A stretch of 64,000 nucleotides of DNA from Cyanobacteria bacterium SIG29 (lineage in GTDB: Bacteria > Cyanobacteriota > Vampirovibrionia > Gastranaerophilales > Gastranaerophilaceae). A program made the translations under genes and the position numbers. The stretch lies in NCBI GenBank assembly GCA_015152515.1, contig SUTV01000005.1:1-64000 (forward strand). The letters run 5' to 3'. Below are positions 44,004-53,683 of this stretch, in pieces. The notes beneath the pieces are model-generated. The model saw only the letters and a program-made list of their open reading frames with translations. It searched no databases and had not been told where the DNA came from. Positions within the stretch are counted from its first letter, which is position 1, and each line of letters starts with the position of its first letter.

Positions 44004-45146
44004 ATGAATGAAATTTATATAAAAAAAGCATCTTATGATATTAAAAATGAATTGCAATCTATTGGATTTGATTCATCTTATATTGATGTAGCTAAAAATA
44101 AATATTCAGGTCAAATTTATAAAATATTTAATTTAAAACCACACGAAGCAAATATTTTGAAACAGTTGTGTTTATCGTTAGGTTTTGATTGTGCTGTTAG
44201 TAGAGAAACTATTATGTGTAATTGTGAATATACAAATGCACTTATTTTTGCTACAGAATCACAATTAAATAAGTTAAAAAAGAAACTTTTAATTCAACCT
44301 TTTCGATTAAAACAGCTTGCAAACTTAATTCCAAATTATAAAAGTAATTTTATTAAACCACAAATTATGGGTATAGTTAATGTTACGCCTGATTCTTTTT
44401 CAGATGGTGGTTTATATAATTCAGTTGAAAAATCTTTTGAATATGTAAAAAAATTAATTTCTGATGGTGCTGATATTATTGATATTGGAGGAGAGTCTAC
44501 TCGTCCTGATGCACAAACTATTGATGTTGATGAAGAAATTAATAGAGTTATTCCATTAATAAAAGAAATTCGCAAAAATGGTATAGATATACCAATTAGT
44601 GTTGATACAAGAAATTTTAAAACAGCCAAGCTTGCAATAGAAACGGGTGCGAATATTATTAATGATGTTACTGGTTTAGATTATGATTCAAACTTATTTG
44701 AATATGTTGTTAATAACAATATTCCAGTTATAATTATGCATTCAAATAAGGTTCCAGCTGTTGGTGTTGATTTTTCACCAAATATAGTTGATGATGTTTA
44801 TTTATATTTGAATAATAAAATTAATTTATTAGTTAATGCTGGTATGAATAAAGACAATATTATTGCTGATGTTGGAATTGGATTTGGTAAGTCAAAAGAA
44901 GCGTGTTATGAGCTTTTAAGAAGAATTGATGAATTTAATTCTTTAGGGGTAAAAATTTTACTTGGAATTTCTCGTAAATCATTTATTACAAATGAATTTA
45001 ATATTGATTTTGAAGAGGCTGATAAAGTTAGCGCTTTATATTCTTCTATGCTTAAATCTGTACATATTCACAGAGTTCACAATGTTGCTCTTACAAAGAA
45101 GTATCTTTCTTATGCTTCTTTGCTTCACGAGCAAAAACCTCTTTAA
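44004..45146 (+). CDS. folP: Dihydropteroate synthase with N-terminal extension
   Basis: The 380-residue protein has the DHPS barrel from about residue 115: IMGIVNVTPDSFSDGG, DIGGESTRPDA, SVDTRNFKTA and GIGFGKS. It joins p-aminobenzoate to the pterin in folate synthesis. About 110 residues precede the barrel, longer than the usual 270-290-residue enzyme; similar long forms occur in some anaerobes. The 3' end overlaps the opposing YkgJ-type gene by 56 bases. Confidence 0.93.
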   Translation: MNEIYIKKASYDIKNELQSIGFDSSYIDVAKNKYSGQIYKIFNLKPHEANILKQLCLSLGFDCAVSRETIMCNCEYTNALIFATESQLNKLKKKLLIQPFRLKQLANLIPNYKSNFIKPQIMGIVNVTPDSFSDGGLYNSVEKSFEYVKKLISDGADIIDIGGESTRPDAQTIDVDEEINRVIPLIKEIRKNGIDIPISVDTRNFKTAKLAIETGANIINDVTGLDYDSNLFEYVVNNNIPVIIMHSNKVPAVGVDFSPNIVDDVYLYLNNKINLLVNAGMNKDNIIADVGIGFGKSKEACYELLRRIDEFNSLGVKILLGISRKSFITNEFNIDFEEADKVSALYSSMLKSVHIHRVHNVALTKKYLSYASLLHEQKPL

Positions 45147-45513
45147 AACTTTCTATTGGTTCAAATCTAAAACCACAATCTTCTGACATAACAGCACCCA
45201 TTTTGAAAATTATTTCATCTGGGTATTTTCTACAAATTGCTGGTCTATATTTATGGATAGTACAAATTCTTTTTTCTTTATCAAATTTATTACATTTAAA
45301 AACTAATCCATTTTCATCTTTATCAATTACTTCTATATATGTGTAGAATGGATGTAATTTTTTTAATTTTTCAAATTCTTCTTCTGTTTTTATTATATCT
45401 TTTTTATGATTTACATAAATTTTACTGCAACAAGCGCCACATCTATTGCATTGACCAAATCTATAATAATTTCTTTTTAAAATATGTTTATGTATAAATT
45501 TTTTAAAATCCAT
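45091..45513 (-). CDS. YkgJ-family cysteine-cluster protein
   Basis: The 140-residue protein has the YkgJ pattern: CNRCGACCSK near residue 22, FKCNKFDKEKRICTIHKYRPAICRKYP, and a last Cys in EDCGF. These cysteines bind zinc or an iron-sulfur cluster. Function unknown. The ATG has a perfect TATAAT 6 bases upstream and no ribosome site. It diverges from uvrC with only 20 bases between the start codons. Confidence 0.85.
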   Translation of the reverse strand: MDFKKFIHKHILKRNYYRFGQCNRCGACCSKIYVNHKKDIIKTEEEFEKLKKLHPFYTYIEVIDKDENGLVFKCNKFDKEKRICTIHKYRPAICRKYPDEIIFKMGAVMSEDCGFRFEPIESFKEVFAREAKKHKKDTSL

Positions 45514-45519
45514 ATATGT

Positions 45520-45527
45520 ATTATAAT
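45520..45527. promoter_or_regulatory. Palindromic bidirectional -10 box, ykgJ-type gene/uvrC
   Basis: ATTATAAT holds TATAAT on the plus strand (45522-45527) and on the minus strand (45520-45525). Each ends exactly 6 bases from the ATG on its own side, so both mRNAs would be leaderless. Confidence 0.65.
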
Positions 45528-45533
45528 ATAGTT

Positions 45534-47354
45534 ATGGAAATTAAAGAACAATTACGTTTAATACCTGAATCAAGCGGTTCTTATCAGTTTTATGACAAAG
45601 ATAATACTGTTATTTATGTTGGTAAAGCTAAAAATTTAAAAAGGCGAGTTACAAGCTATTTTAATAAAAAACACGATAGTGCAAAACTTCGTGTTATGGT
45701 GCCTAAAATTGTTCGTATTGAATTTATTATTACTAATTCAGAAGTTGAAGCTTTAATTTTAGAATCACATTTAATAAAAAAATATAAACCAAAATATAAT
45801 GTTTTATTAAAAGATGATAAAAAATTTCCTTATTTTTTAATTACAAAAGAAGATTATCCTAGGATTTTAGTTACTAGAAAACGAAATAAAAATCCATTAG
45901 AAGGAAAGTATTTTGGACCTTATACAAACATAAAATCAATGTATACTACATTGGATTTATTAAAAAAGTTATTTCCTTTAAAGCAATGTAAAACACCTAA
46001 ATTTAAAGATAGACCTTGTATTTATCATCAAATTGGTAGATGTATGGCACCTTGTCAAAAATTAATTTCTCCTGATGAATATAAACTTTTAATTAAAAAT
46101 GTTGAATTATTTTTATCTGGTAAACAAATGCAGTTGGTTGATGAGCTTAAATCATTGATGGAAAAAGCTTCTGCTAATGAAGAATATGAAAAAGCTATTA
46201 AATATAGAGATAGTTATTTTGATGTTTTAAAAACTATTGAAAAACAAAAAGTTGTTTATGAAAGTACCAAAATTAATCAAGATATTATTTCTTTAACATC
46301 GGATGATTATATTGCTGGTATTTCTTTATTACAAATAAGAGATGGCCGTTTAATTAATAAAAAGAATTTTGAAATATCTAAGTCAGATTATGATTGTGAT
46401 GATGAAATTATTTCTTTATTTATAAAAGAGTATTATCAGTTAGTTTCTGAAGATGATATTCCATCTGAAATTATATTTTCATACAAATTGCCTGTTGAAG
46501 ATAAAGAAATTTTTGAAAAATGGCTATCTGCAAAAAAAAGAACTAAAGTTTTAATTAATCCTAAATCAACGAAAAAGAATGAAGAAATTTTAGAAATTGC
46601 TTGTAAAAATTCAAATTATTTTCTTGAAGAAATTAAAATTAAATCATTGCAAGAATTACAGAATAATTATAATGAAACTGGTTCTTATATTCAGGAAAAA
46701 CTTAATTTGCATAAATTCCCTCATAAAGTTGAGTGTTTTGATATTTCTCATATTCAAGGAACAAATACAGTTGCATCTATGGTTTGTTTTGTTAATGGTA
46801 TGCCAAAAAAATCTGAGTATAAGCGTTTTAAAATTAAATCAATTGAAGAAGGCAAACCAGATGACTTTAAATCAATGAAAGAAGTTGTTACAAGACGATA
46901 TACAAAACTTTTAAAAGAAGGTATAGATTTACCTGACTTAATTATTATTGATGGTGGGAAAGGTCAGCTATCAAGCTCTATTGAAGTATTAAAAGAACTT
47001 GGTATTACAAATCAAGATATTGTTTCTTTAGCAGAAAAACAAGAAGAAGTATTTATTCCAAATAAATCAAGACCTATTATTTTTCCATCTAGTTCACAAG
47101 CTTTATATTTCTTTCAAAGAATTCGTGATGAAGCACATAGGTTTGCTGTTACTTTTCATAGACAATTAAGAGAAAAAAGTGCACTACATTCTGAATTAGA
47201 TGATATTCAAGGTTTATATCAAAAAAATAAAAAGCTTTTATTAGATAAATATTCAAGTGTTTCAAAAATTTCTAAATTAACAAAAGAAGAACTTTTACTC
47301 TTATTATCTAAATCACAAGCAAAGATTGTTTATGATTATTTTAATAAACCTTGA
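45534..47354 (+). CDS. uvrC: Excinuclease ABC subunit C
   Basis: The 606-residue protein has the GIY-YIG nuclease domain first (SGSYQFYDKDNTVIYVGKAKNL), then CIYHQIGRCMAPC, a UvrB-binding UVR motif (DELKSLMEKASANEEYE), and the C-terminal RNase H-like nuclease with DISHIQGTN and IIDGGKGQL, and a helix-hairpin-helix end. It makes both incisions in nucleotide excision repair. I chose the ATG at 45534, 6 bases after TATAAT; the codon at 45516 lies upstream of the -10 box. Confidence 0.95.
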   Translation: MEIKEQLRLIPESSGSYQFYDKDNTVIYVGKAKNLKRRVTSYFNKKHDSAKLRVMVPKIVRIEFIITNSEVEALILESHLIKKYKPKYNVLLKDDKKFPYFLITKEDYPRILVTRKRNKNPLEGKYFGPYTNIKSMYTTLDLLKKLFPLKQCKTPKFKDRPCIYHQIGRCMAPCQKLISPDEYKLLIKNVELFLSGKQMQLVDELKSLMEKASANEEYEKAIKYRDSYFDVLKTIEKQKVVYESTKINQDIISLTSDDYIAGISLLQIRDGRLINKKNFEISKSDYDCDDEIISLFIKEYYQLVSEDDIPSEIIFSYKLPVEDKEIFEKWLSAKKRTKVLINPKSTKKNEEILEIACKNSNYFLEEIKIKSLQELQNNYNETGSYIQEKLNLHKFPHKVECFDISHIQGTNTVASMVCFVNGMPKKSEYKRFKIKSIEEGKPDDFKSMKEVVTRRYTKLLKEGIDLPDLIIIDGGKGQLSSSIEVLKELGITNQDIVSLAEKQEEVFIPNKSRPIIFPSSSQALYFFQRIRDEAHRFAVTFHRQLREKSALHSELDDIQGLYQKNKKLLLDKYSSVSKISKLTKEELLLLLSKSQAKIVYDYFNKP

Positions 47355-47402
47355 CACTATATTTAGCGATTGATACCATTTTATTGATATAAGGAAATAA
47401 TA

Positions 47403-48494
47403 ATGACAAATTTACTAAATAAACCAGAACAAATTACTTTTGATGTTACAGATAGATGTCAAATGCAGTGTGTTACTTGCTCAAAATGGAAAACAGTTGC
47501 AAGTGATGTTATGTCAAAAGAATTATCAACTGACCAATGGAAAAAAATTCTTTCAGATTTAAGAAATTGGCTTGGAGAAGGATTTTGGTTCTGTTTTTCT
47601 GGTGGTGAACCATTTTTAAGACAAGATATTTTTGAATTATCTGATTATGCTCATTCGCTTGGTATTAAAGTTGCTTCAATGACTAATGCTTTTTCAATTC
47701 AAAATTTATATGAAAGAATAATTGATTCACCTATTGAATCATTGAATATTTCTTTGAATTCAATTTCAAATCCTATAGTTCATGATGAATCAAGAGGAAG
47801 AACAGGTTCTTTTGAAAAAGCACTTGATGCAATAATGCAATTAAAAAAATTAAGAGATGAAAAAAAATCATCATTAGGTATAAATATTGCTACAATTTTA
47901 TTTCCTGAAAATATTGAAGAAGCCATTCCTTTAGTTGAATTTGTTACAAGAAACAAAATTAATGGAATTATGTTTCAATTATTAGATGATAAAGAGTCTT
48001 TCCAAGCATATTGTGCTAGGTCTAGTTCTAAAACATCATCTTATGTTATGCCAAAGGAACTTCGTGCAAAATATAACAATATGTCTAAAAGAGCAATTGA
48101 AGTAATTGATTATTTAATAGAAATGAAAAAAGCTGGTCATTCTATATATAATTCATACGAGCAACTTGATGCAATGAAAGTATTTTTCAATAATCCTGAT
48201 GATATTTTAAAATCAATAACTTGTGATGTTGGTGCTACAAACTTTGCAATTGACCCATATGGTGATGTAAGACTTTGTTTTAATATGGACCCTGTTGGGA
48301 ATATATTAGAAGAAAAACCTGAAGATATTTGGGTAAATGCGAAATCTGTTAAATGCAGAGCTTATACAAAAACTTGTAAAATGTATTGTAGAATGCTTAA
48401 TTGTAATTTTAAAAGCAATTTTGCTAATTTCAATAAATCATTTATGCAAAAATGTATGAATAAATTAGTTAAAATTTTTACTGGAAAAAAATAA
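47403..48494 (+). CDS. Radical SAM/SPASM-type protein
   Basis: The 363-residue protein has FDVTDRCQMQCVTCSKWK (CxxxCxxC) and FSGGEPFLRQDIF. The C-terminal third has ITCDVGATNFAIDPYGDVRLCFN and TKTCKMYCRMLNC, matching the SPASM auxiliary-cluster layout. AAGGAAA precedes the ATG. The DUF815 ATPase gene follows after one base, so they may act together. Substrate unknown; it could modify a peptide or install a cofactor. Confidence 0.85.
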   Translation: MTNLLNKPEQITFDVTDRCQMQCVTCSKWKTVASDVMSKELSTDQWKKILSDLRNWLGEGFWFCFSGGEPFLRQDIFELSDYAHSLGIKVASMTNAFSIQNLYERIIDSPIESLNISLNSISNPIVHDESRGRTGSFEKALDAIMQLKKLRDEKKSSLGINIATILFPENIEEAIPLVEFVTRNKINGIMFQLLDDKESFQAYCARSSSKTSSYVMPKELRAKYNNMSKRAIEVIDYLIEMKKAGHSIYNSYEQLDAMKVFFNNPDDILKSITCDVGATNFAIDPYGDVRLCFNMDPVGNILEEKPEDIWVNAKSVKCRAYTKTCKMYCRMLNCNFKSNFANFNKSFMQKCMNKLVKIFTGKK

Positions 48495-48495
48495 T

Positions 48496-49710
48496 ATGAT
48501 TACAAAATTAACTTCTTTATTATTAGTTTCAATTTTTAAAAATGTTCTAAAAGATAAAATTTTAGTATCTTTTGTTGAATTTTTAGATGGGTTATCTTCT
48601 GATGAAAAGGATTTTTCAAAAGATTTAAAGTCATATTCAAATTTTATATCTGAATTTTATGAGATTTCTAATTCTCAAAATTTATATGAATATGTTAAAA
48701 ATTTAATTTATACTGATGAAAATATTATTTCAAAAGGTTGTACTGATTGTATAAAAGATAATATTACATTATTAGAAACTGCAAAGTATGAGTTAAAATT
48801 ATTTGATAATTTATTATCTTTTGATTATGAAACAATTAAAGATTTGTTTTTATTTAAATATTCTAGAATGTCTGAATTAATAAGTCATTTACCTAAATTC
48901 AATTGCGATAATAAAATTAACTTTGATTTAGATGATATTATTAATTCTTATTCTAAAAAAGGTTATGGTATTTTCTCTTGTTATAGTGCTTTTAAATATA
49001 CTGAAGAATGTGCTATTAATCCTGTTAAATATTTTGATTCTGTTAATTTTGGAGATTTAAAAAATTACAAATATCAACAAGACATTTTAAAAAATAATAC
49101 ATTAGCTTTTTTACAAGGTAAACAAGCTAATAATATTTTATTATATGGTGATAGAGGTTGCGGTAAATCTTCAAGTGTAAAAGCTTTAATAAATGAATTT
49201 AAAGAATATAATTTAAAAATAATTCAAGTTTATAAAGAAGCTTTCTTAAAATTACCTGAATTATATGAAAAATTAAGAAATTTACCATTAAAATTCGTCA
49301 TTTTTGCTGATGATATTTCATTTGATGAAGATGAAAAGAATTTTTCTTCAATAAAGGCTATTTTAGAAGGTTCATTATCTAACAAACCCGATAATGTAAT
49401 AATTTATGCTACAACAAATAGAATGCACCTTGTTAAAGAAAGTTTTTCTTCTAGAGAAGGAAATGAAGTTCATTATAATGATACTATTGATGAAATGGTC
49501 TCTTTATCAGATAGATTTGGAATAATGCTTACTTTCTCTTCTTTAACAAAATATGAATATCTTGATATTGTAAGACAAATTGCTTCTGATTGCTGTATAA
49601 CTGTTGATGAAAAATTGAACTTAAAAGCCTGTGAATTTGCTATGCAAAAAGGTATTATGACACCTAGAATAGCAAGACAATTTATTATTGATTTTATTTC
49701 TAATAATTAG
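48496..49710 (+). CDS. DUF815-type ATP-binding protein
   Basis: The 404-residue protein has an AAA+ core with Walker A YGDRGCGKSSSVKA near residue 217 and Walker B FVIFADDISFDEDE near residue 268, then IYATTNRMHLVKES and a SDRFG sensor-like segment. This arrangement matches DUF815. The N-terminal 180 residues are helical and unrecognised. It starts one base after the radical SAM gene. Function unknown. Confidence 0.85.
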   Translation: MITKLTSLLLVSIFKNVLKDKILVSFVEFLDGLSSDEKDFSKDLKSYSNFISEFYEISNSQNLYEYVKNLIYTDENIISKGCTDCIKDNITLLETAKYELKLFDNLLSFDYETIKDLFLFKYSRMSELISHLPKFNCDNKINFDLDDIINSYSKKGYGIFSCYSAFKYTEECAINPVKYFDSVNFGDLKNYKYQQDILKNNTLAFLQGKQANNILLYGDRGCGKSSSVKALINEFKEYNLKIIQVYKEAFLKLPELYEKLRNLPLKFVIFADDISFDEDEKNFSSIKAILEGSLSNKPDNVIIYATTNRMHLVKESFSSREGNEVHYNDTIDEMVSLSDRFGIMLTFSSLTKYEYLDIVRQIASDCCITVDEKLNLKACEFAMQKGIMTPRIARQFIIDFISNN

Positions 49711-49765
49711 CAAAAAAAATAATTTTTTTGTTTTGTATTATTGATCTTTTTTTTAGGAGTGTTTT

Positions 49766-51181
49766 ATGAAAATTTCATCAATTAATTATTCTATGGCATT
49801 AAATAATACAAATTCATCATTTAAAGCTAAAAAGACTAGTTCTAGACCAGTAGCAAATGGCATGAATGGTGAAAAACTTGTTTTAAGCGGTAATGCATCA
49901 AAATATTTTGAGTTATCAAATAATGTTTCTAATAAAAAAGTTGGTTCTAAATTCATTTTAAAACCCAAAATGCCACAATATAGAGATTTAAATATTTTAA
50001 TTACTCTTGATTCTGTTATAGAAGGTGATGATTTTAAAGTTCATGTATCTAAACCAAAAAATCCTAGTTTTTCTGGTAGATTATATGGAAGTATAAGAGA
50101 ACTTGATGGCAAAAGAGATTATAAAATGGAAGGCGAATATATTCGCTTTTGGACAGATGGAATGCATAAACATGTTGAACAAAATTATGCTGATAAGGTA
50201 TATGCACCAGAGTTAAAAGATGATTATAATTTCTACATTCCGAGTGATGGTGATGGAACAAGATATAAAGATATTACTACTCTTCAAGGTTCTGTGACAA
50301 AACCAGCATCAGATATTCCTGCTTATATGAATGGTAAGCAAATGTCTTTAGTACAAAGTGTTATTACTAATTTCACTAAAACCGGTAAATTAGATAAAAT
50401 GCTTGATTTTGTACGTGTTGAACCGGCTAAAGGTAGTGCATATGGATTTTTGGAAGGTTTAAGACAGGGCAAAATACACACAAATAAACCATTAGTATTT
50501 AGTTGGGGAGATAATTTCTCTGATATAAATATTTCACGATTAATGAAAAATCATGAAGATTCAAATTCTGGTTTTACTGTAACAGTATTACCTATTGATA
50601 AGGCTAGAACAAAGACTCTAAGTATTGTGAAAACAGATAATGTTAATACTAGAAAAATCGATAAATTTGTAGAAAAACCACAAGATGATGACTTTATCGA
50701 AAGTTGTGTTTTACCACAATTTGGTGAAAATATGTGTTTATCTGCAGTTGGTCCATATATTTTATCATCTCAAGCATTAGAGTGGATTAAAGAAAATTAT
50801 ACTGCTGATCCTGAAAGCTTTTTAAATCCAGATAAAGGATATGATTTTTCATCTATGATTGTTGCTCCGATGTTAGAAGCATTTAATAATGGCGAAATTT
50901 TAGATAAAAATGGCAAACCAATGCAAATGAAGTTTGATATTATTTCTGATACAGAAACATGGTCAGATTTAGGTTCACAAAAAGATTTTACTAAGGCAAT
51001 GAAAGATATTAGAGATGCAAAATATTTATATCTTCCTTGGGAAATGAAGTCATCATTAGCAGATAATATTGATGATACAGATAATATAACATTTAATGCA
51101 AAATCTAATGAACTTCTTCATAAAATGCTTGGTGAATTAAATGCAGAAGCTTCAAATATCGTTGCTTATTGCAAAGAATAA
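49766..51181 (+). CDS. Tagged GlgC-like nucleotidyltransferase, divergent
   Basis: The 471-residue protein starts MKISSINY and has NSSFKAKK at 16-23, the shared tag, followed by a unique region to about 150. The nucleotidyltransferase-like part has SDGDGTRYKDI (160-170), where GlgC has AGGxGTRL, and GSAYGFLEGLRQG, LVFSWGDNFSD (the VLSGDH-like step) and KIDKFVEKPQ. These fit the sugar-1-phosphate nucleotidyltransferase family, but several Gly positions of the NTP loop are changed, so activity is uncertain. An AGGAG ribosome site precedes the ATG. Confidence 0.72.
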   Translation: MKISSINYSMALNNTNSSFKAKKTSSRPVANGMNGEKLVLSGNASKYFELSNNVSNKKVGSKFILKPKMPQYRDLNILITLDSVIEGDDFKVHVSKPKNPSFSGRLYGSIRELDGKRDYKMEGEYIRFWTDGMHKHVEQNYADKVYAPELKDDYNFYIPSDGDGTRYKDITTLQGSVTKPASDIPAYMNGKQMSLVQSVITNFTKTGKLDKMLDFVRVEPAKGSAYGFLEGLRQGKIHTNKPLVFSWGDNFSDINISRLMKNHEDSNSGFTVTVLPIDKARTKTLSIVKTDNVNTRKIDKFVEKPQDDDFIESCVLPQFGENMCLSAVGPYILSSQALEWIKENYTADPESFLNPDKGYDFSSMIVAPMLEAFNNGEILDKNGKPMQMKFDIISDTETWSDLGSQKDFTKAMKDIRDAKYLYLPWEMKSSLADNIDDTDNITFNAKSNELLHKMLGELNAEASNIVAYCKE

Positions 51182-51190
51182 CATTTAAGC

Positions 51191-51196
51191 TATAAT
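51191..51196 (+). promoter_or_regulatory. -10 box for a leaderless proB mRNA
   Basis: A perfect TATAAT ends 7 bases before the ATG at 51204. Confidence 0.5.
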
Positions 51197-51203
51197 TATG
51201 TCT

Positions 51204-52325
51204 ATGGACATTAAAGCAAACAAAAGAGTAGTATTTAAATTCGGTACGAATGTACTTAGGAATGATGATAAAGAAATTTCTTTATCTAGAATCTATTCGT
51301 TTATAGAAGATATCTCAAAATTGCATAAACAAGGGCTTGAAGTAATTATAGTTACATCAGGTGCTGTTGGTCTTGGTGCAAAAAAGTTAAATGTTGATTC
51401 TTCTGAAAGTTTATCAATAAAACAAGCTTGTGCTGCTGTTGGTCAAAGCCAATTAATGTCAATTTATGAAGATGGGTTCGGAAAATATTCTATAAATACT
51501 GCACAAATACTTTTGACTGAAGATGACTTCACAAATAGAGTTAAATATTTAAGTTTGAATAATGTTTTAAATACATTATTAGAGCTTAGAGTAATTCCTA
51601 TTATCAATCAAAATGATACAGTTTCTACTTCTGAGTTAGAACAAATATATGGTGTAAGTTTTTCAGATAATGATAAATTATCTGCGCTTGTTGCTAGCAA
51701 GTTAGATGCCGATTTATTAGTTATTTTATCTGATATTAATGGTTTATATAATGACAATCCTAAGGAAAATCCAGACGCAGAATTAATTTCAGAAGTTAAA
51801 GAATTAACAGAAGAAATTGAAGGCTATGCAAGTAGTGCTTCAAAAGGCGGTCGTGGTGGTATGATAACAAAATTGCAAGCAGCAAAGGTTGTTACTCATT
51901 CTGGGGGACACGTTTTAATTGCAAATGGGAAATTACCTCAAGTTATTAGACGATTATTTAGTGGGGAAAAAATGGGTACTACATTTTATCCAGTCGAACA
52001 ACTTTCTCAAAAGCGTCGTTGGATTGCCTATGCAACAAATATTACAGGACAAATTGTTGTTAATTCAGGTGCAAAAAAAGCTATTACTAAAGAAAATAAA
52101 AGTCTGTTAGCTATTGGTATAACTGCTGTAAATGGAATTTTCGATAGAGGAGATGTTATTTCAATATTAGATGAAAATAATATTGAAATTGCTCGTGGTA
52201 TTGCAAATTATGATTCAGATGACTGTTCTAAAATTTTAGGAATGCATTCAGATAATATTTATGAAGCATTAGGTCATAAAAATTATGATGCAGTTATTAC
52301 AAAAGATAATATAGCTTTGATATAA
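51204..52325 (+). CDS. proB: Glutamate 5-kinase
   Basis: The 373-residue protein has the amino-acid kinase domain (VVFKFGTNVL, VTSGAVGLGAKKL, PIINQNDTVS, LSDINGLYNDNP) and a C-terminal PUA domain (about 275-365). It starts proline synthesis. Two in-frame ATGs exist at 51198 and 51204; the -10 box fits a start at 51204, and the first would lie almost on it. proA follows after 9 bases with an AAGGAG site. Confidence 0.95.
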   Translation: MDIKANKRVVFKFGTNVLRNDDKEISLSRIYSFIEDISKLHKQGLEVIIVTSGAVGLGAKKLNVDSSESLSIKQACAAVGQSQLMSIYEDGFGKYSINTAQILLTEDDFTNRVKYLSLNNVLNTLLELRVIPIINQNDTVSTSELEQIYGVSFSDNDKLSALVASKLDADLLVILSDINGLYNDNPKENPDAELISEVKELTEEIEGYASSASKGGRGGMITKLQAAKVVTHSGGHVLIANGKLPQVIRRLFSGEKMGTTFYPVEQLSQKRRWIAYATNITGQIVVNSGAKKAITKENKSLLAIGITAVNGIFDRGDVISILDENNIEIARGIANYDSDDCSKILGMHSDNIYEALGHKNYDAVITKDNIALI

Positions 52326-52334
52326 GGAGTTTTT

Positions 52335-53609
52335 ATGACAAGCGTTATAGATATTGCAAAAAATGCTAGTTTTGCAGCAACTCAAGCATTACAGTTATCA
52401 ACTGAAATTAAAAATAATGCTCTTTTAAAAATTGCTGATTTATTAGAACAAAATAAAGACAAAATTGTTAAAGCTAATATTATTGATTTAGAAAATGCTA
52501 AAGACCTGTCTATGTCTATGGTTAATAGATTAAAACTTGATGACAATAAAATTAGAGATATGATTCAAGGTGTTAGAGATATTTCTTTATTACCTGACCC
52601 TATTAATAAAGAAATTTGGTCAAAAGATATAGCTGAAAATATGACATTAAAAAAGGTATCTTGTCCAATTGGCGTTATTGGTGTTATTTTTGAGGCTCGT
52701 CCTGATGTAATTTCTCAAATTTCATCTTTGGCCATTAAATCTTCTAATGCAGTAATTTTAAAGGGTGGAAGTGAAGCAGTTAATACAAATAAAATAATAT
52801 TTGAATTAATTAATGAAGCACTTTCTTCTGTTGATGGTTTCCCTCAAAATATGATAAATTTAATTTTTACTAGAGATGATGTAAAACAGCTTTTAGATGC
52901 TGATAGCTATGTTAATTTAATTATTCCTCGTGGTTCTAATGCTTTAGTTAAATATATTAAATCTAATACTAAAATCCCTGTTTTAGGACACGCTGATGGA
53001 ATTTGTCATATTTATATTGATGAATTTGCTGATATTAATAAAGTTTTAGATATTTGTATTGATGCAAAATGTCAGTATCCAAGCGCTTGTAATGCTGTTG
53101 AAACAATTTTGATAAATGAAAAAGTTGCTTTATCTTTTATGCCACAATTAATGTTTAAATTTATTGAAAATGGCGTTGAGGTAATCGGTGATGAAAACAT
53201 ATTAAAAATAATTCCAAATGTTAAACTTGCTACAGATGATGATTGGAAAACAGAGTATGGTGATAAAATTGTTTCAATAAAAGTTGTAAAAAACATTGAT
53301 GAAGCAATTAATCATATTAATAAATATGGTTCTGGTCACACAGATTGTATTATTACAGAAAATAATGAAAATTCAGATAAATTTATGATGTTTGTTGATT
53401 CATCTGGTGTATATAAGAATGCATCTACACGCTTTGCAGACGGTTTTAGATATGGTTTTGGTGCAGAAGTTGGTATTTCTACTAATAAAACTCATGCACG
53501 CGGTCCTGTTGGTTTAGAAGGGCTTACAATATATAAATATAAATTATTTGGAAATGGTGATATTGTAGCTGATTTCGCCTCTGGAAAAAGACAATTTATA
53601 AAATCTTAA
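52335..53609 (+). CDS. proA: Gamma-glutamyl phosphate reductase
   Basis: The 424-residue enzyme has the ALDH-like fold with VIFEARPDVISQISSL, ILKGGSEAVNTNK, the catalytic Cys in YPSACNAVETIL, and FGAEVGISTNKTHARGPVG. It makes glutamate semialdehyde, the second proline step. Normal length. It shares a transcript with proB. Confidence 0.96.
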   Translation: MTSVIDIAKNASFAATQALQLSTEIKNNALLKIADLLEQNKDKIVKANIIDLENAKDLSMSMVNRLKLDDNKIRDMIQGVRDISLLPDPINKEIWSKDIAENMTLKKVSCPIGVIGVIFEARPDVISQISSLAIKSSNAVILKGGSEAVNTNKIIFELINEALSSVDGFPQNMINLIFTRDDVKQLLDADSYVNLIIPRGSNALVKYIKSNTKIPVLGHADGICHIYIDEFADINKVLDICIDAKCQYPSACNAVETILINEKVALSFMPQLMFKFIENGVEVIGDENILKIIPNVKLATDDDWKTEYGDKIVSIKVVKNIDEAINHINKYGSGHTDCIITENNENSDKFMMFVDSSGVYKNASTRFADGFRYGFGAEVGISTNKTHARGPVGLEGLTIYKYKLFGNGDIVADFASGKRQFIKS

Positions 53610-53683
53610 CATTTGATTACAATTACGCAATCTACATTCTTCAGTTGTTTTACTTAATCAGGTAAATAGTAAGGAAGAATATT

